Shown here one piece after another: positions 23,430-35,890 of a DNA stretch of 64,000 nucleotides (position 1 is its first letter; each line of letters opens with the position of its first letter). The notes beneath the pieces are model-generated. The model had not been told where the DNA came from, searched no databases, and saw only the letters and a program-made list of their open reading frames with translations. Where the stretch lies: contig JAXGGA010002946.1 of NCBI GenBank assembly GCA_038373865.1, forward strand, positions 47,621-111,620. The letters run 5' to 3'. The position numbers and the translations under genes were made by a program. This DNA comes from Uloborus plumipes. Taxonomy: Eukaryota; Arthropoda; Arachnida; Araneae; Uloboridae.

Positions 23430-23850
23430 CGACCCTGACCCAGTTGAAGTTCGCTCGCCTAACCTTTCGCCCTTGGAGATACTAACCGGAATAAAAGGGT
23501 AAAAGCATAACCCGTTCCATTTTACACACAATACATACGGAAGACCCATCTAGAGGGGTAAAAAATTTACAATTTTGTTGAAAAAGGGTTGGTTAGTTTA
23601 GAAGAGAGAGAGAGAAAAAAAAATCCCTAACCAGGCAGCTGAAGGAAAGCGGATGTAGGTCTGAAAGAGTTGCCCGGATGGGGTGAACTGGAAGGGGCCC
23701 CAAAGAGGTAAATTGAGAGGGATAGAAGGGGTGGGCCCCACGATCAAGGGGCAAGGGTGAACGAACTTCCTCCTGGGCTCGGGTTGGAACAGTTTGCTCG
23801 TTGAGCGGGAGTTCTTCCTGGTCTGGGGCCACATGAGGTATGTGGAAGTC
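23430..23850. promoter_or_regulatory. GC-richer block, function unknown
   Basis: About 400 bp stand out from the AT-rich background, with purine-rich blocks (GAAGGGGCCCCAAAGAGG, GGGGTGGGCCCCACG) and a GA run near 23603-23620. Two overlapping minus-strand ORFs of 79 and 87 codons exist but look like chance reading of GC-rich DNA. It could be a regulatory element, an untranslated exon or a decayed element. Confidence 0.22.
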
Positions 23851-23869
23851 ATACTTTTCAATTCAAGAA

Positions 23870-25280
23870 ATATCTCGCTTCAAGTAGCATGCAGTCAGTA
23901 ACAGGATACAGAAAGAGTTGGTCTTGATTTTTTTTCTTTGAAAGAAATGACTCACTGAATTAGTTATAAGTAATGTGAAGGTAAACTAATTATGCGCATG
24001 CTAACGTTAGACATTGAGGCTATAAGTTTTATTTTATTTAAACCAAATCTTAATCATTTAAAAAAAGCATGTATTTTTGCAAATAAATATTTAATGATTT
24101 GTTCTAAGAAAGCTGGAACACACTTCATCTTGTGCAGAACAAAAGCTCTTTCGAGTGATTTTAAATGTTAAAGTGAACGAGAATTTTCCACCCTCCTATT
24201 TGCTTCAAATGTGAAGATTATTCATACATAATTAATCACAAAAAAAAAAAATTAAAAAATCGTATCGAATGTGCACTCTTAATTCGCAATAATTTTATAC
24301 CGACTTTGCAGATTGTGGGTGATTTAAGATTCGTGTCGAAATTACATACAGAGACTGGTATAGTCTTTTATACGCATACAGTAAATACAAGCATATGAAT
24401 TAAGTAGGAAGAAAAGAGGGCACTTAATCCGAAACAAACGCTGAAATAAGTTAAATTTTCTTCTCTGTCTTTCTCGAATTAATGCTTTTGAAGCATTTTA
24501 TTAAGTAACTGAACTCAAGTGTTTTATTATTTCTGGAAGTTTTATACATAAAGATGTATAGAAGAATACGAAAGGAGATCCTCTTAGCTATTGATGAACT
24601 TCGTTTTCAAACACAAATTTGAATTAGTGTTTTAAATATACTCCCCAAAATAGTCAAAAGAAGAAGAAAAGAAGCTAGTCAGTATGCCAGTGATTGCTTT
24701 TAAATTGAAATGAATTAAATTTAGATTTTGAAAAGTTTTCAATTTGTTTATGCTTTGATTAATCGTCTTTTTTTTTCAAATAATTACTGAACTGCTAACG
24801 ATTAAAGATGCCGTTTTTAAGTTTTCCGTCCTTCAATATTAGAACAGTAAGATTATCCTTATTTATTACAGATTAATTTCAATTATATGCTTCTCCCTCA
24901 TTATGGTTTTCCCCAGTCTTAAAATCATAATGTATAAATCTATGTAATGCTCGGGAAAAGAAATACATTAGAAAATATACAAATATTTCATAAAAAATAA
25001 ATGACTGAAGGTTATTCATCAATAAACTAAAGACCTTAACTTTTTTTTTTCCTCTTTAGAATAAAGAAGAAAAGGATGATGAAGGTTGATAATTCGTAAC
25101 TCATGCCTATTTGTTACCGCTTACTCATCCACTAGATGGGCCTGCGTTAATTTTTTTTTATTTATTTATTTCTTTATTGGACAGGAGAGCCAACACATTT
25201 TTTTTCCTTCAAACCAGCAATTTACACGTATATATTGGAAAGGGTTTTTTTTAGACATTTTGCTGATTAAGTATTTGCTT
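23870..25280. other. AT-rich sequence, no gene seen
   Basis: No recognisable gene, RNA or repeat. Ordinary AT-rich background. Confidence 0.5.
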
Positions 25281-25283
25281 TCG

Positions 25284-25383
25284 TAATTAACTTTACAGTT
25301 CATAAAACTTTTATGAAAATTAATTCATTTGTTTTCAAATGAATTAATTTTCATAAAAGTTTTATGAACTGTAAAGTTAATTA
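25284..25383. repeat. Perfect 48-bp-arm palindrome with TTTT loop
   Basis: The left arm (25284-25331) and right arm (25336-25383) are exact reverse complements over all 48 positions, separated by TTTT. The arm starts TAATTAACTTTACAG and ends TTAATTCATTTG. Such perfection implies very recent origin, active correction between arms, or a fold-back artefact in library or assembly. No partner copy was seen in the window. Confidence 0.97.
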
Positions 25384-25540
25384 ATATTTGAGTTTTTGTA
25401 TAAAAATATGAAATTCATTCAGTCTTCATAAAGCACATTCTTGGTATTGGGAATAGATTTTCATCTATTCAGGTTTTTTTTTTTTTTGTAATAAAAAAGG
25501 TATAAATTAATCAAGAAACCGAACTTTTATTCTACATTTT

Positions 25541-25606
25541 GTGTGTGTGTGTGTGTGAAGTCATGGCATGTTTTTATTTATTTTTTATTGTTGTTATTCT
25601 TTATTT

Positions 25607-25637
<31 letters not shown>

Positions 25638-25890
25638 TTTTTTAAATATAAAATGACATTTTGCAAGTGCTTATTTAAATTTAAAAAAATTGAAAAAAAG
25701 GGGAGGCCTAACCGAAGTTATTTCTTGTTTGTTTTCTTGTTTTTTTTTTTTTTTTTTTTTTCAATTTTTTAAAATTAAGATCATTCAAAAACTGCAACAC
25801 GTAAAGAAATTTGTGCTCTCAACATATGACTCTATGAAGTTATTTTTTAACAAAAATTTCCGCACATAAAAAAAAAAAAAAAAAAAAAAA
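25541..25890. repeat. Cluster of simple repeats
   Basis: (GT)n at 25541-25557, (TTTA)n at about 25604-25642, a T run ending near 25761 and an A run at 25868-25890. All are pure simple sequence; the ORF crossing them is low-complexity and not a gene. Confidence 0.9.
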
Positions 25891-25899
25891 TAGAGAGAG

Positions 25900-27370
25900 A
25901 TGAATGAGAATCCGGGCTCAAAGAAATGCAACTAATCACCACGAATCTGGCATTATTGAGCTTCATATTTACTTTGGTAACAAAATCATAACGTTTACTA
26001 AACACTTCAATAAAACAGATCTAAAATATATTGAAGACTTACCCAGGAAGCTTGACAGAAGTAATTGTCGAAGAATAACTATTGTCTCTTATTTCGAAGT
26101 ATAATAGCAAAGGTATAAGGAATGATACTTACCCGTACTTATACGTGTGAGTGTATAGGTAAATTATTATACAGTAAATATAGAAAATATCACGTACTTC
26201 AATTACTAAGCAGATTTAAAGATACATAATTGCTGGAGCTCGGAATAAAGAAATTCTAGCAATTGCAGCTAAATGAAATAATATGTGAAAGGAAAAAAAT
26301 GCAAAATGAAGTTGGGTTAGGGCTGAAAAATACCGTTAAAAAACCTATATTCCTTTCTTTAAAATTTCAAAAATCCTTGCATTTATTTATTTTGAAACTC
26401 ACATATGTGCAACAGACACTAATTTACAACTAAGTGCCAAATTTTCTTTCTTTATTTCTATTCTTTCTTTATTTTCTTACTTTATTTTTTGTAACCCTCA
26501 AGAAAATAAGAAATATGTTTTGTTCACCTAATTTCTATGTTGAAATAATAGCTATAAATAGCCACGTTTTGCATTTAATATTTCGTTATGCAAAACATAA
26601 CTTTTTCGCGTCAAGAAACGTTTAGGTTATGATAAAATTGGCATAAAAAACCAATTTAGCTCAAGCCGTCTTTAAATAAGCATTCCATGTTTCTTTTTTT
26701 TTTTTTTTGAACGATTAATTGGTATCTCTTGCTCTCCGGAACCCACTGAAATAGAAAAAACTATTCGATTGATTTCTCTCAAGCAGGCCGATTATAATAT
26801 TCAAATTTTAACCTATAAACTTACAGGAAGTCTATTTTTAAAAATTAAAATAATAATGAACTGAAACTTAATTCTTGTTAATAAATAGTGCTTTTTGGCT
26901 TCGAGGAGAAAAGCAATAAAAATAAGACTCCATTTGGGAAATAAATATTTTATTTTCCATATAGTTCAAAGATTGTAGAGGAAAGGAAAAATCAACTTAC
27001 CAAAACACTTTACTTTCATGATTTTTTTCTTCCCTCAACAAGGTTTAAGGAACACTCTCGCACTTCACAAGTTCTAACTCCGAAAACTTCTGCAAAAAAA
27101 TAAATAAGTAAATGATTTTTGCTTTCACTAGTACAGCAAAAGTGTGCTGTAAACGAGACATTACAATTTAAATTTGTAATTATACTTTTAAAAATAGAAT
27201 AGACAAATTTTGTTTACAATAGAAAAGAATATTTTATAAATAAAAACCTTGTTAAAAAATAAACAAACAAAGGTGAGGTAACAAAATAGTGGATTTCACG
27301 TCAAAACTATTTACTAAAACTCAATTTTAAGTGAATTTCTTGACCTAAATATACTGATAATACTGTCTAA
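25900..27370. other. AT-rich sequence, no gene seen
   Basis: No protein-like ORF of note. One 66-codon ORF at 25904-26104 has balanced composition but no recognisable motif. Confidence 0.45.
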
Positions 27371-27374
27371 AATT

Positions 27375-27740
27375 TTTTTGTGCGACCTCCGCCTTATCTG
27401 CGCACGCGCCAAGTCTCTTTGGACTTCGAAATGGGGAGGAAAAGCAACGAGGAAGTAGTCCGCGAACTAAAGCTGAAGGCATCGGGTAGTGCGCATCCAA
27501 AACCTAACTCCCCTTTTCAGATGGAAGCGTCCGACTTTGCCAGGCGCCCAAAACGCAAACAGACAGTACACTACACTGCAAGGTTTCTTGACAAAAACAT
27601 CGTGACGTCTGCGTGACGTTAGCCTATGAAAAACGAGCTAGATAAAACGTCACAGCCTACTTGGTAAATGAGAAGAGATCGCTGACTGCTTGTGAGCTCT
27701 TAGTGGCTCCACCTGTAGTGACGTTCAGTGTCAACTTAAG
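27375..27740. promoter_or_regulatory. GC-richer block with four CRE half-sites
   Basis: TGACGT occurs at 27603-27608, 27614-27619 and 27719-27724, and ACGTCA at 27648-27653: four CREB/ATF-type half-sites in about 120 bp. The upstream half is CpG-containing (CTGCGCACGCGCC) and carries a 78-codon ORF (27380-27616) with balanced residues but no recognisable domain. A promoter, enhancer or first exon is possible. Which strand it would serve cannot be told. Confidence 0.35.
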
Positions 27741-30180
27741 TTGCTGTGTAGTATAAGTTTTTTAAGGTTCCCATTATTTTTAAATACAGGAGTAACTGAA
27801 AACGATTTTTTTCTTGAAGTTTGTTTAATGATGTTAGAGGTACTCTAATAACATTAGATTATATGAGTATTTGAAATAGTATGTAAAATAAATTAGATTA
27901 TTAGCAGCAAAATTATGTGTCAATAAAATTCATAAAAAAATTCTTACTTGCCAAATTAATTTAGCAAAAAAATTAGTCAGGTAACATTTAAATAATTTAA
28001 CTCTCGTTGGTAGTTAAAGGCGAAAAAAATATTTGTTACTAGTTTCTTTTAAAAATAATACAAATTGGTAATTTTTTTATTGAAAGAAAAATGGTATCGA
28101 ATGCCATGAGTTTTCAAAAACATTTAATAGAAAGGAATGAATTTTTCTACGACTGCGAAAAAGAAATAATAATTTAACTATTTTTCAAAGATGTTGACTT
28201 GCATCATTTAAAAACGTTTCTTGTAAGGTGAAATTGCTCCATTTGAGCTTTAAAAACGATGCAATTACAAGAAAAAGTTTCATGTCTTCAAGTTGAATAG
28301 GAAACAATACTTCCATTTTGTTTGAAACGAAAAGAAATTAAATTTCATTTTAGTGGCCCTTTCCCCGCTCTTTCGCTAAAGAGAGCAACAGTATTTTAAT
28401 TTCCATATCGCTAAAGATTATGAGCAGTTAAGAGCGATTTAATGTCCTACTTGGAAGTTTAAAATTGAACATTGAAGACTGTTTAAAAGTTCGGAGAGCG
28501 ACGAAATAAAATACTGTCTAACGCATTCCATTCTGTTTATTTTATTTATTTTTTTTTTCTTTTTCAAAGAAAGCAGAAGAAAAGTAGACGCGCACTAACG
28601 CCCGAAGCGTAGAGTACACTTCCTTTTGTGCTCAAAAGGTAGCGCTCGCATAACTCGCGGTAGCGTTGCCAGGTTTAAAAGTGCTATCTTCCCGCCTGCT
28701 GCTTTTGAAGGAGCTTAATGTTTCGCCTCGTAGCCATTTTGGTAAAGGTACCGAAGTAAATAGGCAGCCAAAAGCAAAAGAATAAAAATAAGCCCGCGAA
28801 AAATGTACATTAAAAGTAGTGAGAGATGATTGTTTGCTATAAAGATGATCACAGCGCACGATAAACAATTTTTTCCCTTAAACAAACTTTATAATCGAGA
28901 TAGATACTCGCATTCACGCTACCACAATAACAGCATAAAAATATCAAATCAGTGTTTGCTTTATGAAAGATATATATTTCATAGACCGTGAAAGAGACCA
29001 ACGTTCATTTAAATTCGCGTTTTATATTAGTTTTTTTTTTCTTCTTTATTAATGGTAGGCCTATAAAATAGTTCCAAAACACTTTACGGGCAAAAGCTAT
29101 TATGTTAAGCTATCATAAAAACAGTTTGAAAAGGTGAAAAGTGAGTATTTCTTGGGTGAAAGTTTTTTTTTCTTCTATATTTCTTGGAATATTTCTTTCT
29201 AATAGCGATGAAGAGTGCTTAATTTATAGCACGGCCAATGAAGCTAATGGCATGATAAGCGGCAAATCTGTTTCACATGCAAGAGCAGTTTTAAAACGGT
29301 AATTTTCGAAAGGTAATTGTTATAAAAGCTTCTTAAATATTTTCTGAAAAACATTGTTTCAGTTGGTGCTTAATAAAGCGGTTAGAAACTGGTGGCTGGA
29401 GAGAAGTATCAAAAATGTCACATTGGGCATCGCTGATCATATTAATGCAAACAAATATGATAAATGAATTAACTCTCAAATCTGCAAAAAACATTAAACA
29501 TTTGAAATGCATAACTTAAAGCATCACAATTTTTAAAAAATGTAGAAAGACTGCTTGTAGAAGAATTTGCGGCAAACTGGAACAGAGAGACAAGGTTAAA
29601 TACTTTAAACAGTTTACACCGCCACTTATCTAGCAATATTTTGAAAAATCTTCTTAAACACGTAGTTCATACCAGCCAAAAAAATAGATAGGCGAAGGAT
29701 AAACACGCGTGAACATTTTTTTTTCTTTTTTTTTTTTTTTCAAAAACAAATGTACAGCTCAAAAATGTCCCCCTGATTGAACAGTCTTTACTTTGTATCG
29801 TGATTTTTTTTAATTTATTTAACTATTTTACGGTCTAGTATTATTTAAAAAATGTTCTCAATCATTCACATGTGCCCCCATATTACCCCAGGCCAATTTG
29901 CATGTGCCTTTCGCTGCGTTGGTGATGCCGGTGCAGAAAAATACCAGTTGCCAGTGCATAGATACATTCTGATGAAAAAATCATCAAAAAGAAGAGAAAT
30001 GCTTCAGTTGTACAATTTTCTCTCATTTATATCTTTTATTTATTTATTTATTTATTTATTTTGTCTTATTTTCTTTCATAGTTGTATAGTTTTAAAAGAA
30101 ATATGCCCTTTTAAGCCCACAAATTTTTAGAATACCTCCACAAGCAGGATTTCATTTATTCCTCTTTATCTTTTTACCAA
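27740..30180. other. AT-rich sequence with a short GC-richer patch
   Basis: Mostly AT-rich without a gene. A patch at about 28570-28760 has several CpGs (GACGCGCACTAACGCCCG, CTCGCGGTAGCG) and no supported ORF. A (TTTA)n tract lies at about 30037-30061. Confidence 0.45.
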
Positions 30181-30199
30181 AGCTTGTAGATTCTTTTAA

Positions 30200-30720
30200 A
30201 CATTAGCTATCAAAAATGTCGGCTACGCATCATCGCAACATACATCCCGGATTTAAAAAGTTAGGAGAATAATTCATCCGTCGAAAAAATTCCAAAAGTT
30301 ACTGATAGCCCTGGGCAGCCAAGAAATCAAGAATGACACGGGATCCATAAGACAGCCATGAAAAATCGGATTTGTTGGACATCCTCCCATTAGCTTCCCT
30401 ATCGGATACGCATATTAATTACGCAACCATTTATCGGAGAATTTAAGACACGCCATGTTGGATACACAGAGCTGAAGCCAGACAGTCATTTAAGTCTGCT
30501 TTCTGACTGATGGTTCTAGTCCCTCGGCTGGAATTCTAAAAGGGGTGGGGTGCATGAAGGATGGCACGTTTGGGTGTGGTCTCAAGACAAATTTCCGCGC
30601 GCTTAGATTCCGACCCGATCTGCTTTTATGGTCTTGGGAGATTAAGAAAAAACTGAAAAATGGGCTCGGATTTGAGCTTATGTGGGGATAAATTGCGTGT
30701 CGAGAATGTCCTTGGTGAAA
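30200..30720. promoter_or_regulatory. Mixed-composition block, possible conserved non-coding DNA
   Basis: About 500 bp of complex, non-repetitive sequence between AT-rich flanks. It contains homeodomain-type ATTA sites (ATATTAATTACGC near 30412) and CCGCGCGC near 30595. A 99-codon minus-strand ORF (30626-30925) reads into AT-rich DNA and shows no domain. The regulatory role is only inferred from composition. Confidence 0.22.
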
Positions 30721-31385
30721 GAGAGTCAGGTGGTTTGTACATTGTGTGAAATATTTCCTTCGTGGTTGGATGTTTTATTGTAATGCTGTGGGTGGGACGT
30801 GTGATGAATATTTCTCTGGAAATTTTGTTTAATCTTTTTCTTTCTGTACAATAATAAGAGTTTAATTGGGGAAAAAATGTCGAACTGGAATTTCGATTTA
30901 GAGAGTAAAGTTTGATGTTTCTCAAAAGATTTGACTTTACTTTAAAAATAATAAATTAATAATTAAAATTAAAAAATATATAACGTTTAAAAACACAATC
31001 ACCTTTAAAAAAATCAATATGCTCAATGCTATTTTGTTGCAATGGCTAAAAACAGCTTTTGGATGAACTCCAATCAAACAGTCGATCAAAAGCTAACTAG
31101 ACTACACTTCAGCAAAGATTAAGTTGAGCAAAAAAGATTTAAAGAATTGATTTAAAGTGTTTTTGCGAGAGTATGGATTTTAAAAAACAGAATAATGAAA
31201 TTATTGAAATACGGAATAAGTGTTATTTTGATCATTGAAGTAAATAGATCACATAATAACTTCAATACAATTATCGATGAACTAAGTTGCCTTCAAAAAA
31301 AGTATGTGTCCAATTTTCAAAAAAGAAAAAAAAACTTATGTTAGAGTAGTATTTTAAAAGTAATTTGAAACAAATGCAAATTTAG

Positions 31386-31912
31386 CCCCTTCAGTCGGAA
31401 CTATGAAATAGTTAACCAAAAGTTTTTTTATTTGGTACACAAAGTACCATGGCTAAGAGCATCTCACAAACAAAATTTTAAGCTTGTGAGTAAAAAATTA
31501 AAAGAGTTATGACGTGTCCAATTTTCCAGATACATATTTTGAAATTAATATTTCAGCAAAAAAAATATGAAACATCACACAAATTTTACCGTAAAATATT
31601 CTCCAAACAATAACAAAACATAATATAAGCATTTGAAACGATAAATAAAAGATTATATATTTTTTAAAAAATCAGAAAAAAAGTTCGCCTTCGCGACAAA
31701 AATCTATCGTTGGCAAAACGAGTCAAATCCCATCTTCCAATCCATATTTTGCAGTGTTGCCAATTCCAAAACTAGAAATTTTTGCACAGATGATAATATA
31801 CAGAATGTCAAGAGTAAACTACAAAAAAAATCAAGTAATTTAATAAGTTATTAAATGATTAGCAGCTGTTCAAAGCTGATGTCCGGTATACCGGACACCA
31901 GGTTTGAAGGGG
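31386..31912 (+). mobile_element. TTAG-flanked inverted-repeat MITE (527 bp)
   Basis: The element begins CCCCTTCAGTC and ends GTTTGAAGGGG. TTAG flanks both sides (31382-31385 and 31913-31916). Ends starting CCC and a TTAA-like tetranucleotide duplication suggest a piggyBac-type MITE. It holds an 18-bp perfect palindrome, TGTCCGGTATACCGGACA, near the right end. A diverged copy in opposite orientation is at 8449-9000. No transposase is encoded. Confidence 0.7.
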
Positions 31913-31919
31913 TTAGAGA

Positions 31920-33000
31920 GAAAATTTATTAGCTGCTAGGAAATTTAAACAGGAAAGAAGACTCGTTTAGTTCTGAATGTTCATTTTGTTCATTAATTCA
32001 GAAATTTTCGCTTCAATGATTTTCAAAAAAATCACTCATGGTCATTAAAAGACAAACAGAAAAAGTATAAAATACTTCTTTTTCTCATACTGTTTAAGAA
32101 AAACCGAAATTTGGAGGAAAAAAAAAGCAATTTAGAAACTTATCGTTTAGCTTTGCACCATTTCATATTTTTAGCATATTTGGCAGCAGGTGTTACATAT
32201 ATTACGGTCACATGTCTTATACTTGCATGTTAACTATTACATGTAAAAAAAATTAACTTTACCACGTTATAGGTACGTTGCAGAGTGTCAATCATTTAAA
32301 TCCAGATTCTCCATAGGGTGGGGGGCGTTCCACCAGGGAAGCGTAGAAATAGGAGAAATTTAAGGAAATGGTGGAATTTTAAGAAGTAAAGTAAACAAGT
32401 ACTATTTTACCCATCTTTTAGTCTTACGTAAATATTTTCGTAATTGTGAGTTTTTATTTTTGAGGTTTTGTCTAGCTTTTTGTCCCCTTTTTTCTGTGAA
32501 CTCGGATTTTTATCAAAAGCCTAACTAAAGTCAAAATACCGAACAAGACTGGATATTTTGACTCCGATTATCGAAAGTAATCAGAGGTACGCTCTGCCAA
32601 TTCAAAATCTAAAAATTTCAAAGCCCGAAATTCAAAAGCTCGTCAAAAACAAATAGTGGAAATTCTCCCATTAATGTTGTAAAAGTGACTATCATTACAT
32701 ATCAAACACTCCGAAATCCCAAATTACTCAAATTGAATTATATGTAGGTTTTGGATTCTCTTGCTTAAAAAAAAATTAATGCTGTTAACATAAGGTTATA
32801 CGTGAAGTAATATTAAATTTTACGCTCGAAATAATCTAAATATATTTATATTTAAAGCAAGCTTCAGCCATCTTTATTATCCTTTTAGTTTTAAATTCTG
32901 GTTTTTCTACAAGTGTACTGACCACACATAGTGATGGGAAGTGGCTTGACTTCACATCGGTGTTCAGAGGGGGGCGCTGACCCCGCCTCAGAGATTGGTA
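31920..33000. other. AT-rich sequence, no gene seen
   Basis: No supported feature. A G run (GGTGGGGGGC) lies near 32320. Confidence 0.45.
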
Positions 33001-33004
33001 ACCC

Positions 33005-33130
33005 CTGATTTAAATTTATTGTGATTTCAACCGCCATTTAAATTAATTAATTTATTTATTTTTTCAAATGATTGATTTAAATTATTTTTAAGCCCAAAAA
33101 TTCTCTTGAAAACTGTAAATTTCACTAGTT
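33005..33130. repeat. Dispersed repeat, copy 2 (paralog at 4366-4520)
   Basis: GATTTAAATT modules are followed by CTTGAAAACT and AAATTTCACTAG in the same order as at 4366-4520. Ends are not defined. Confidence 0.5.
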
Positions 33131-33462
33131 TTTCTGAATAGTAAACAAAACCTTCTTTCCTTAGCTTTGATTTTGCCATTTAGGGTAACATTGAACCACG
33201 TGAGTTAGGTGTGCAGCACCTTTTAAGCATATTTTTCTTTAAAAGAACTGCAGATGGCCCAGTGAAGGCTTCACTTGCCAGCATATAATATGCCTGTACT
33301 CCTTTTTATTTTACGAAATAAATTGGAAATACTGTAGAAAACTCATTGTGCATATTGTATATTCTATACTCTAAAGTTATTATTTGGATGATCGTTTTGA
33401 AGGCTGATTTGAAGCTGTAGAAATATATAATCCCATGCATAAAATATTTTAAATAGTATAAC

Positions 33463-33846
33463 TCTGTGGCTTGGTTCTAAAAGGGCCTAAGTCAAAAATG
33501 TTAGTTTCGAGAAAAAGGCGATGAAAGACATTTGAGATTTTTTAGAATGCTAGAACTTTCTTATATTAAGATTCCCATTATTATTTTTTGGTATTTGTTT
33601 ATTGTTAGTGTAAAGAAACATTATTTTATCATATGGAATTTTTTTATATATTATATTATATGTTATATATTATATAAATATATAATATATATAATAATTT
33701 ATACAATATATAATCTATATATTATTATGTATTATATAGACATTGGCCTTTGTAGAATTAGAGTTTTACTAAATTGGAAACTTTTGATGTAAATAACACA
33801 GAATGTGAAAAAATTGACATTGGCCCTTTTAGAACCAAGCCACAGA
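33463..33846. mobile_element. MITE with 24-bp terminal inverted repeats (384 bp)
   Basis: The left end TCTGTGGCTTGGTTCTAAAA and the right end TTTTAGAACCAAGCCACAGA are exact inverted repeats extending to GGGCC. The centre (about 33640-33745) is an AT-only palindromic stretch of TATATTATA-type units. I cannot see a convincing target duplication, so the superfamily is open. The 86-codon ORF across the AT centre is not a gene. Confidence 0.82.
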
Positions 33847-34007
33847 ATTATTTTCGAAATCTTATGATGATATCAACTGTTTTTTTTTTTATTTCCTGGG
33901 TTAAAATTTTATGAAAATAAAGTATTTTGCTCTCAAGTTTATGACACAGTTTAAAATTACCTTAACGGGCAGGATAAGTTTCAGCCGAATTAGTAATATC
34001 TTAAGTG

Positions 34008-34254
34008 AAGGGTCAGGGGGAAAAACCACGGTAGTCCACTTTTTGTTGAATTTAAACTGACGCTACCACCTGTTAGAAAAATAAGAGTAATTTCGTTTAG
34101 TACATGCAATATTCGTGAAAAAATACTGTAGTCCATGTATTATTGTCATTTTAGAACAAGTATACTGGGGAAGTTTATGAGTTCGTAAAGTTTAAATTTC
34201 GTTTTTCTCAAAATGAATCAAATGTGACTACCGTGGTTTTTCCCCCTGGCCCTT
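34008..34254. mobile_element. MITE with ~28-bp terminal inverted repeats (247 bp)
   Basis: The left arm AAGGGTCAGGGGGAAAAACC continues to CACGGTAGTC. The right arm is its reverse complement with one mismatch (GGCCCTT for GACCCTT). Flanks TAAGTG and CAAGTG may be a decayed target duplication. No ORF inside. Confidence 0.8.
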
Positions 34255-34259
34255 CAAGT

Positions 34260-35885
34260 GTTTTCGTAATAATAATAAATTCTTATTTTTGGATATCAGC
34301 AAAATAATTCGAGAATGGCTCTTCAGAGATCGGTCAATAGATGCAATTGTACTGTTAAAACACGAGAAAAACAGTTTAAAAAATGTGTATATTATGAATG
34401 ACGGCTGTGAAAGCAAATTTTACATTCCCATAGTACGCGAGCACACTCACCCACCTATACATACACAACTGAGTTCTTAAACCGATTGAGGCTCTAACTC
34501 TTCCAAAAATAAGGAAAATTTTAAAATTATTGGGAAAATAATAAAGGTTTTTTCCACTAACCTGCTTTATATATGATTAGAATTGATATCCAAACTCAAT
34601 GATTAAAAAAAAGAAAAAAAAAACACACAATATAATTAGAATCAGCAAAGGTATTTTTAGAGGGAGAAAGAGGAAACCAGTAATAAAATTTATGTAAATT
34701 TTGGTACGAAATTAAATTGAACTTTCAAAGAAAATATTTTTAACATCAATTTAATTTTCCTCAGTTAAACCTTAGAAGGAGACAAAAAAAGTTATAAAGT
34801 ACTGTTTCTTGGGATCGCCCTGAGATTTCATACTTTAAAATACTAAACTAAGAAACAATAATTTAGTGAGAGGAATAATAAAATCATTGCCTGCATTTAC
34901 ATTTGGCACATGCATAAACAATAATAGTTAAATTTATTTCTTATCAAGCAAAATTTCTCAGTTTTCAAAATTCAATATTTGAAAAAACAGCAAGAGGTCT
35001 ATTGAAAAAAAAAAAATCTTAAAAATGGTGTTTTGTTACGAATGAAAATTTATAAAAGAATAAGAAATGAAATACGGATTATATCTGTTGTTAGTTTTAA
35101 AATGAAAAAATTCGTATATTTTTATTTCAATATGTGTGTGGTTGATACATTTTACATCATAATATATGACAATTTATGTCTCAAAGCATTGAGACCTAGA
35201 TTTTTAAGCTAACTAATTTAAAATGTGGTTGTAGCATTACAATTTGGTACACTCGTGGAAAAGTTAGCCTACTTAATCAATGAACATGTTGGAAATGTTT
35301 TGTTATTGTTTTTGTCTTCATTTTTTCCCCTTAAATTTAACAAACTAAAAATTGCTTGAAAAATATAGACAATTTTGCACTTCTTCCAGCTACTTTTTTA
35401 GAAAATTAAAAAATAAAAAATAAATAAATCTTTAATAGCAATAGAACGATTATTTGAAATTGGAATCGAAAACTAAAACAATTGTAGCGTTTGATTACTC
35501 AAATCAATATGGGGTATTTATTAAAATGAAATTTACTGAATGATTCAAAAACAATATTTTTTATTCTATTAAAATTGGAATTCAATGTCGTGCAAAATTA
35601 AATTTTGCTGGTCGTTCAAATATGCTTGTTAATCTGAAAAAAATGTAGCATTATCATCCATAAAAGGTGCTGTTATGATAACCTTGAGAAAGATTGTTGT
35701 TAGTTAAATAGTTAAGGCATATAACGGGAAATAAATAGTTAGCTATTTAATTTTTTCACTGTCATTGGGCTCTAGATTTGCCTTTTAAAAATTGATGTGT
35801 AATCAGGGGAATAAAAAATTTATATTCCTATGAAGTGATTTTTAAAAACTTGTTTAAAAAAATAATGAATGAACTAATAAATAAG
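34260..35885. other. AT-rich sequence, no gene seen
   Basis: AT-rich background. Two opposed short ORFs at 34228-34480 overlap each other and lack protein features. Confidence 0.5.
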
Positions 35886-35890
35886 CAATA

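Noticed and set aside
27380..27616. 78-codon ORF with balanced composition beside the CRE cluster
   Set aside because: Reads protein-like but has no motif I know and no visible splice or promoter support on that strand; not called as a gene.
33643..33745. AT-only palindromic stretch, possible origin or matrix attachment
   Set aside because: It is the centre of a MITE with exact inverted ends, which explains it sufficiently.
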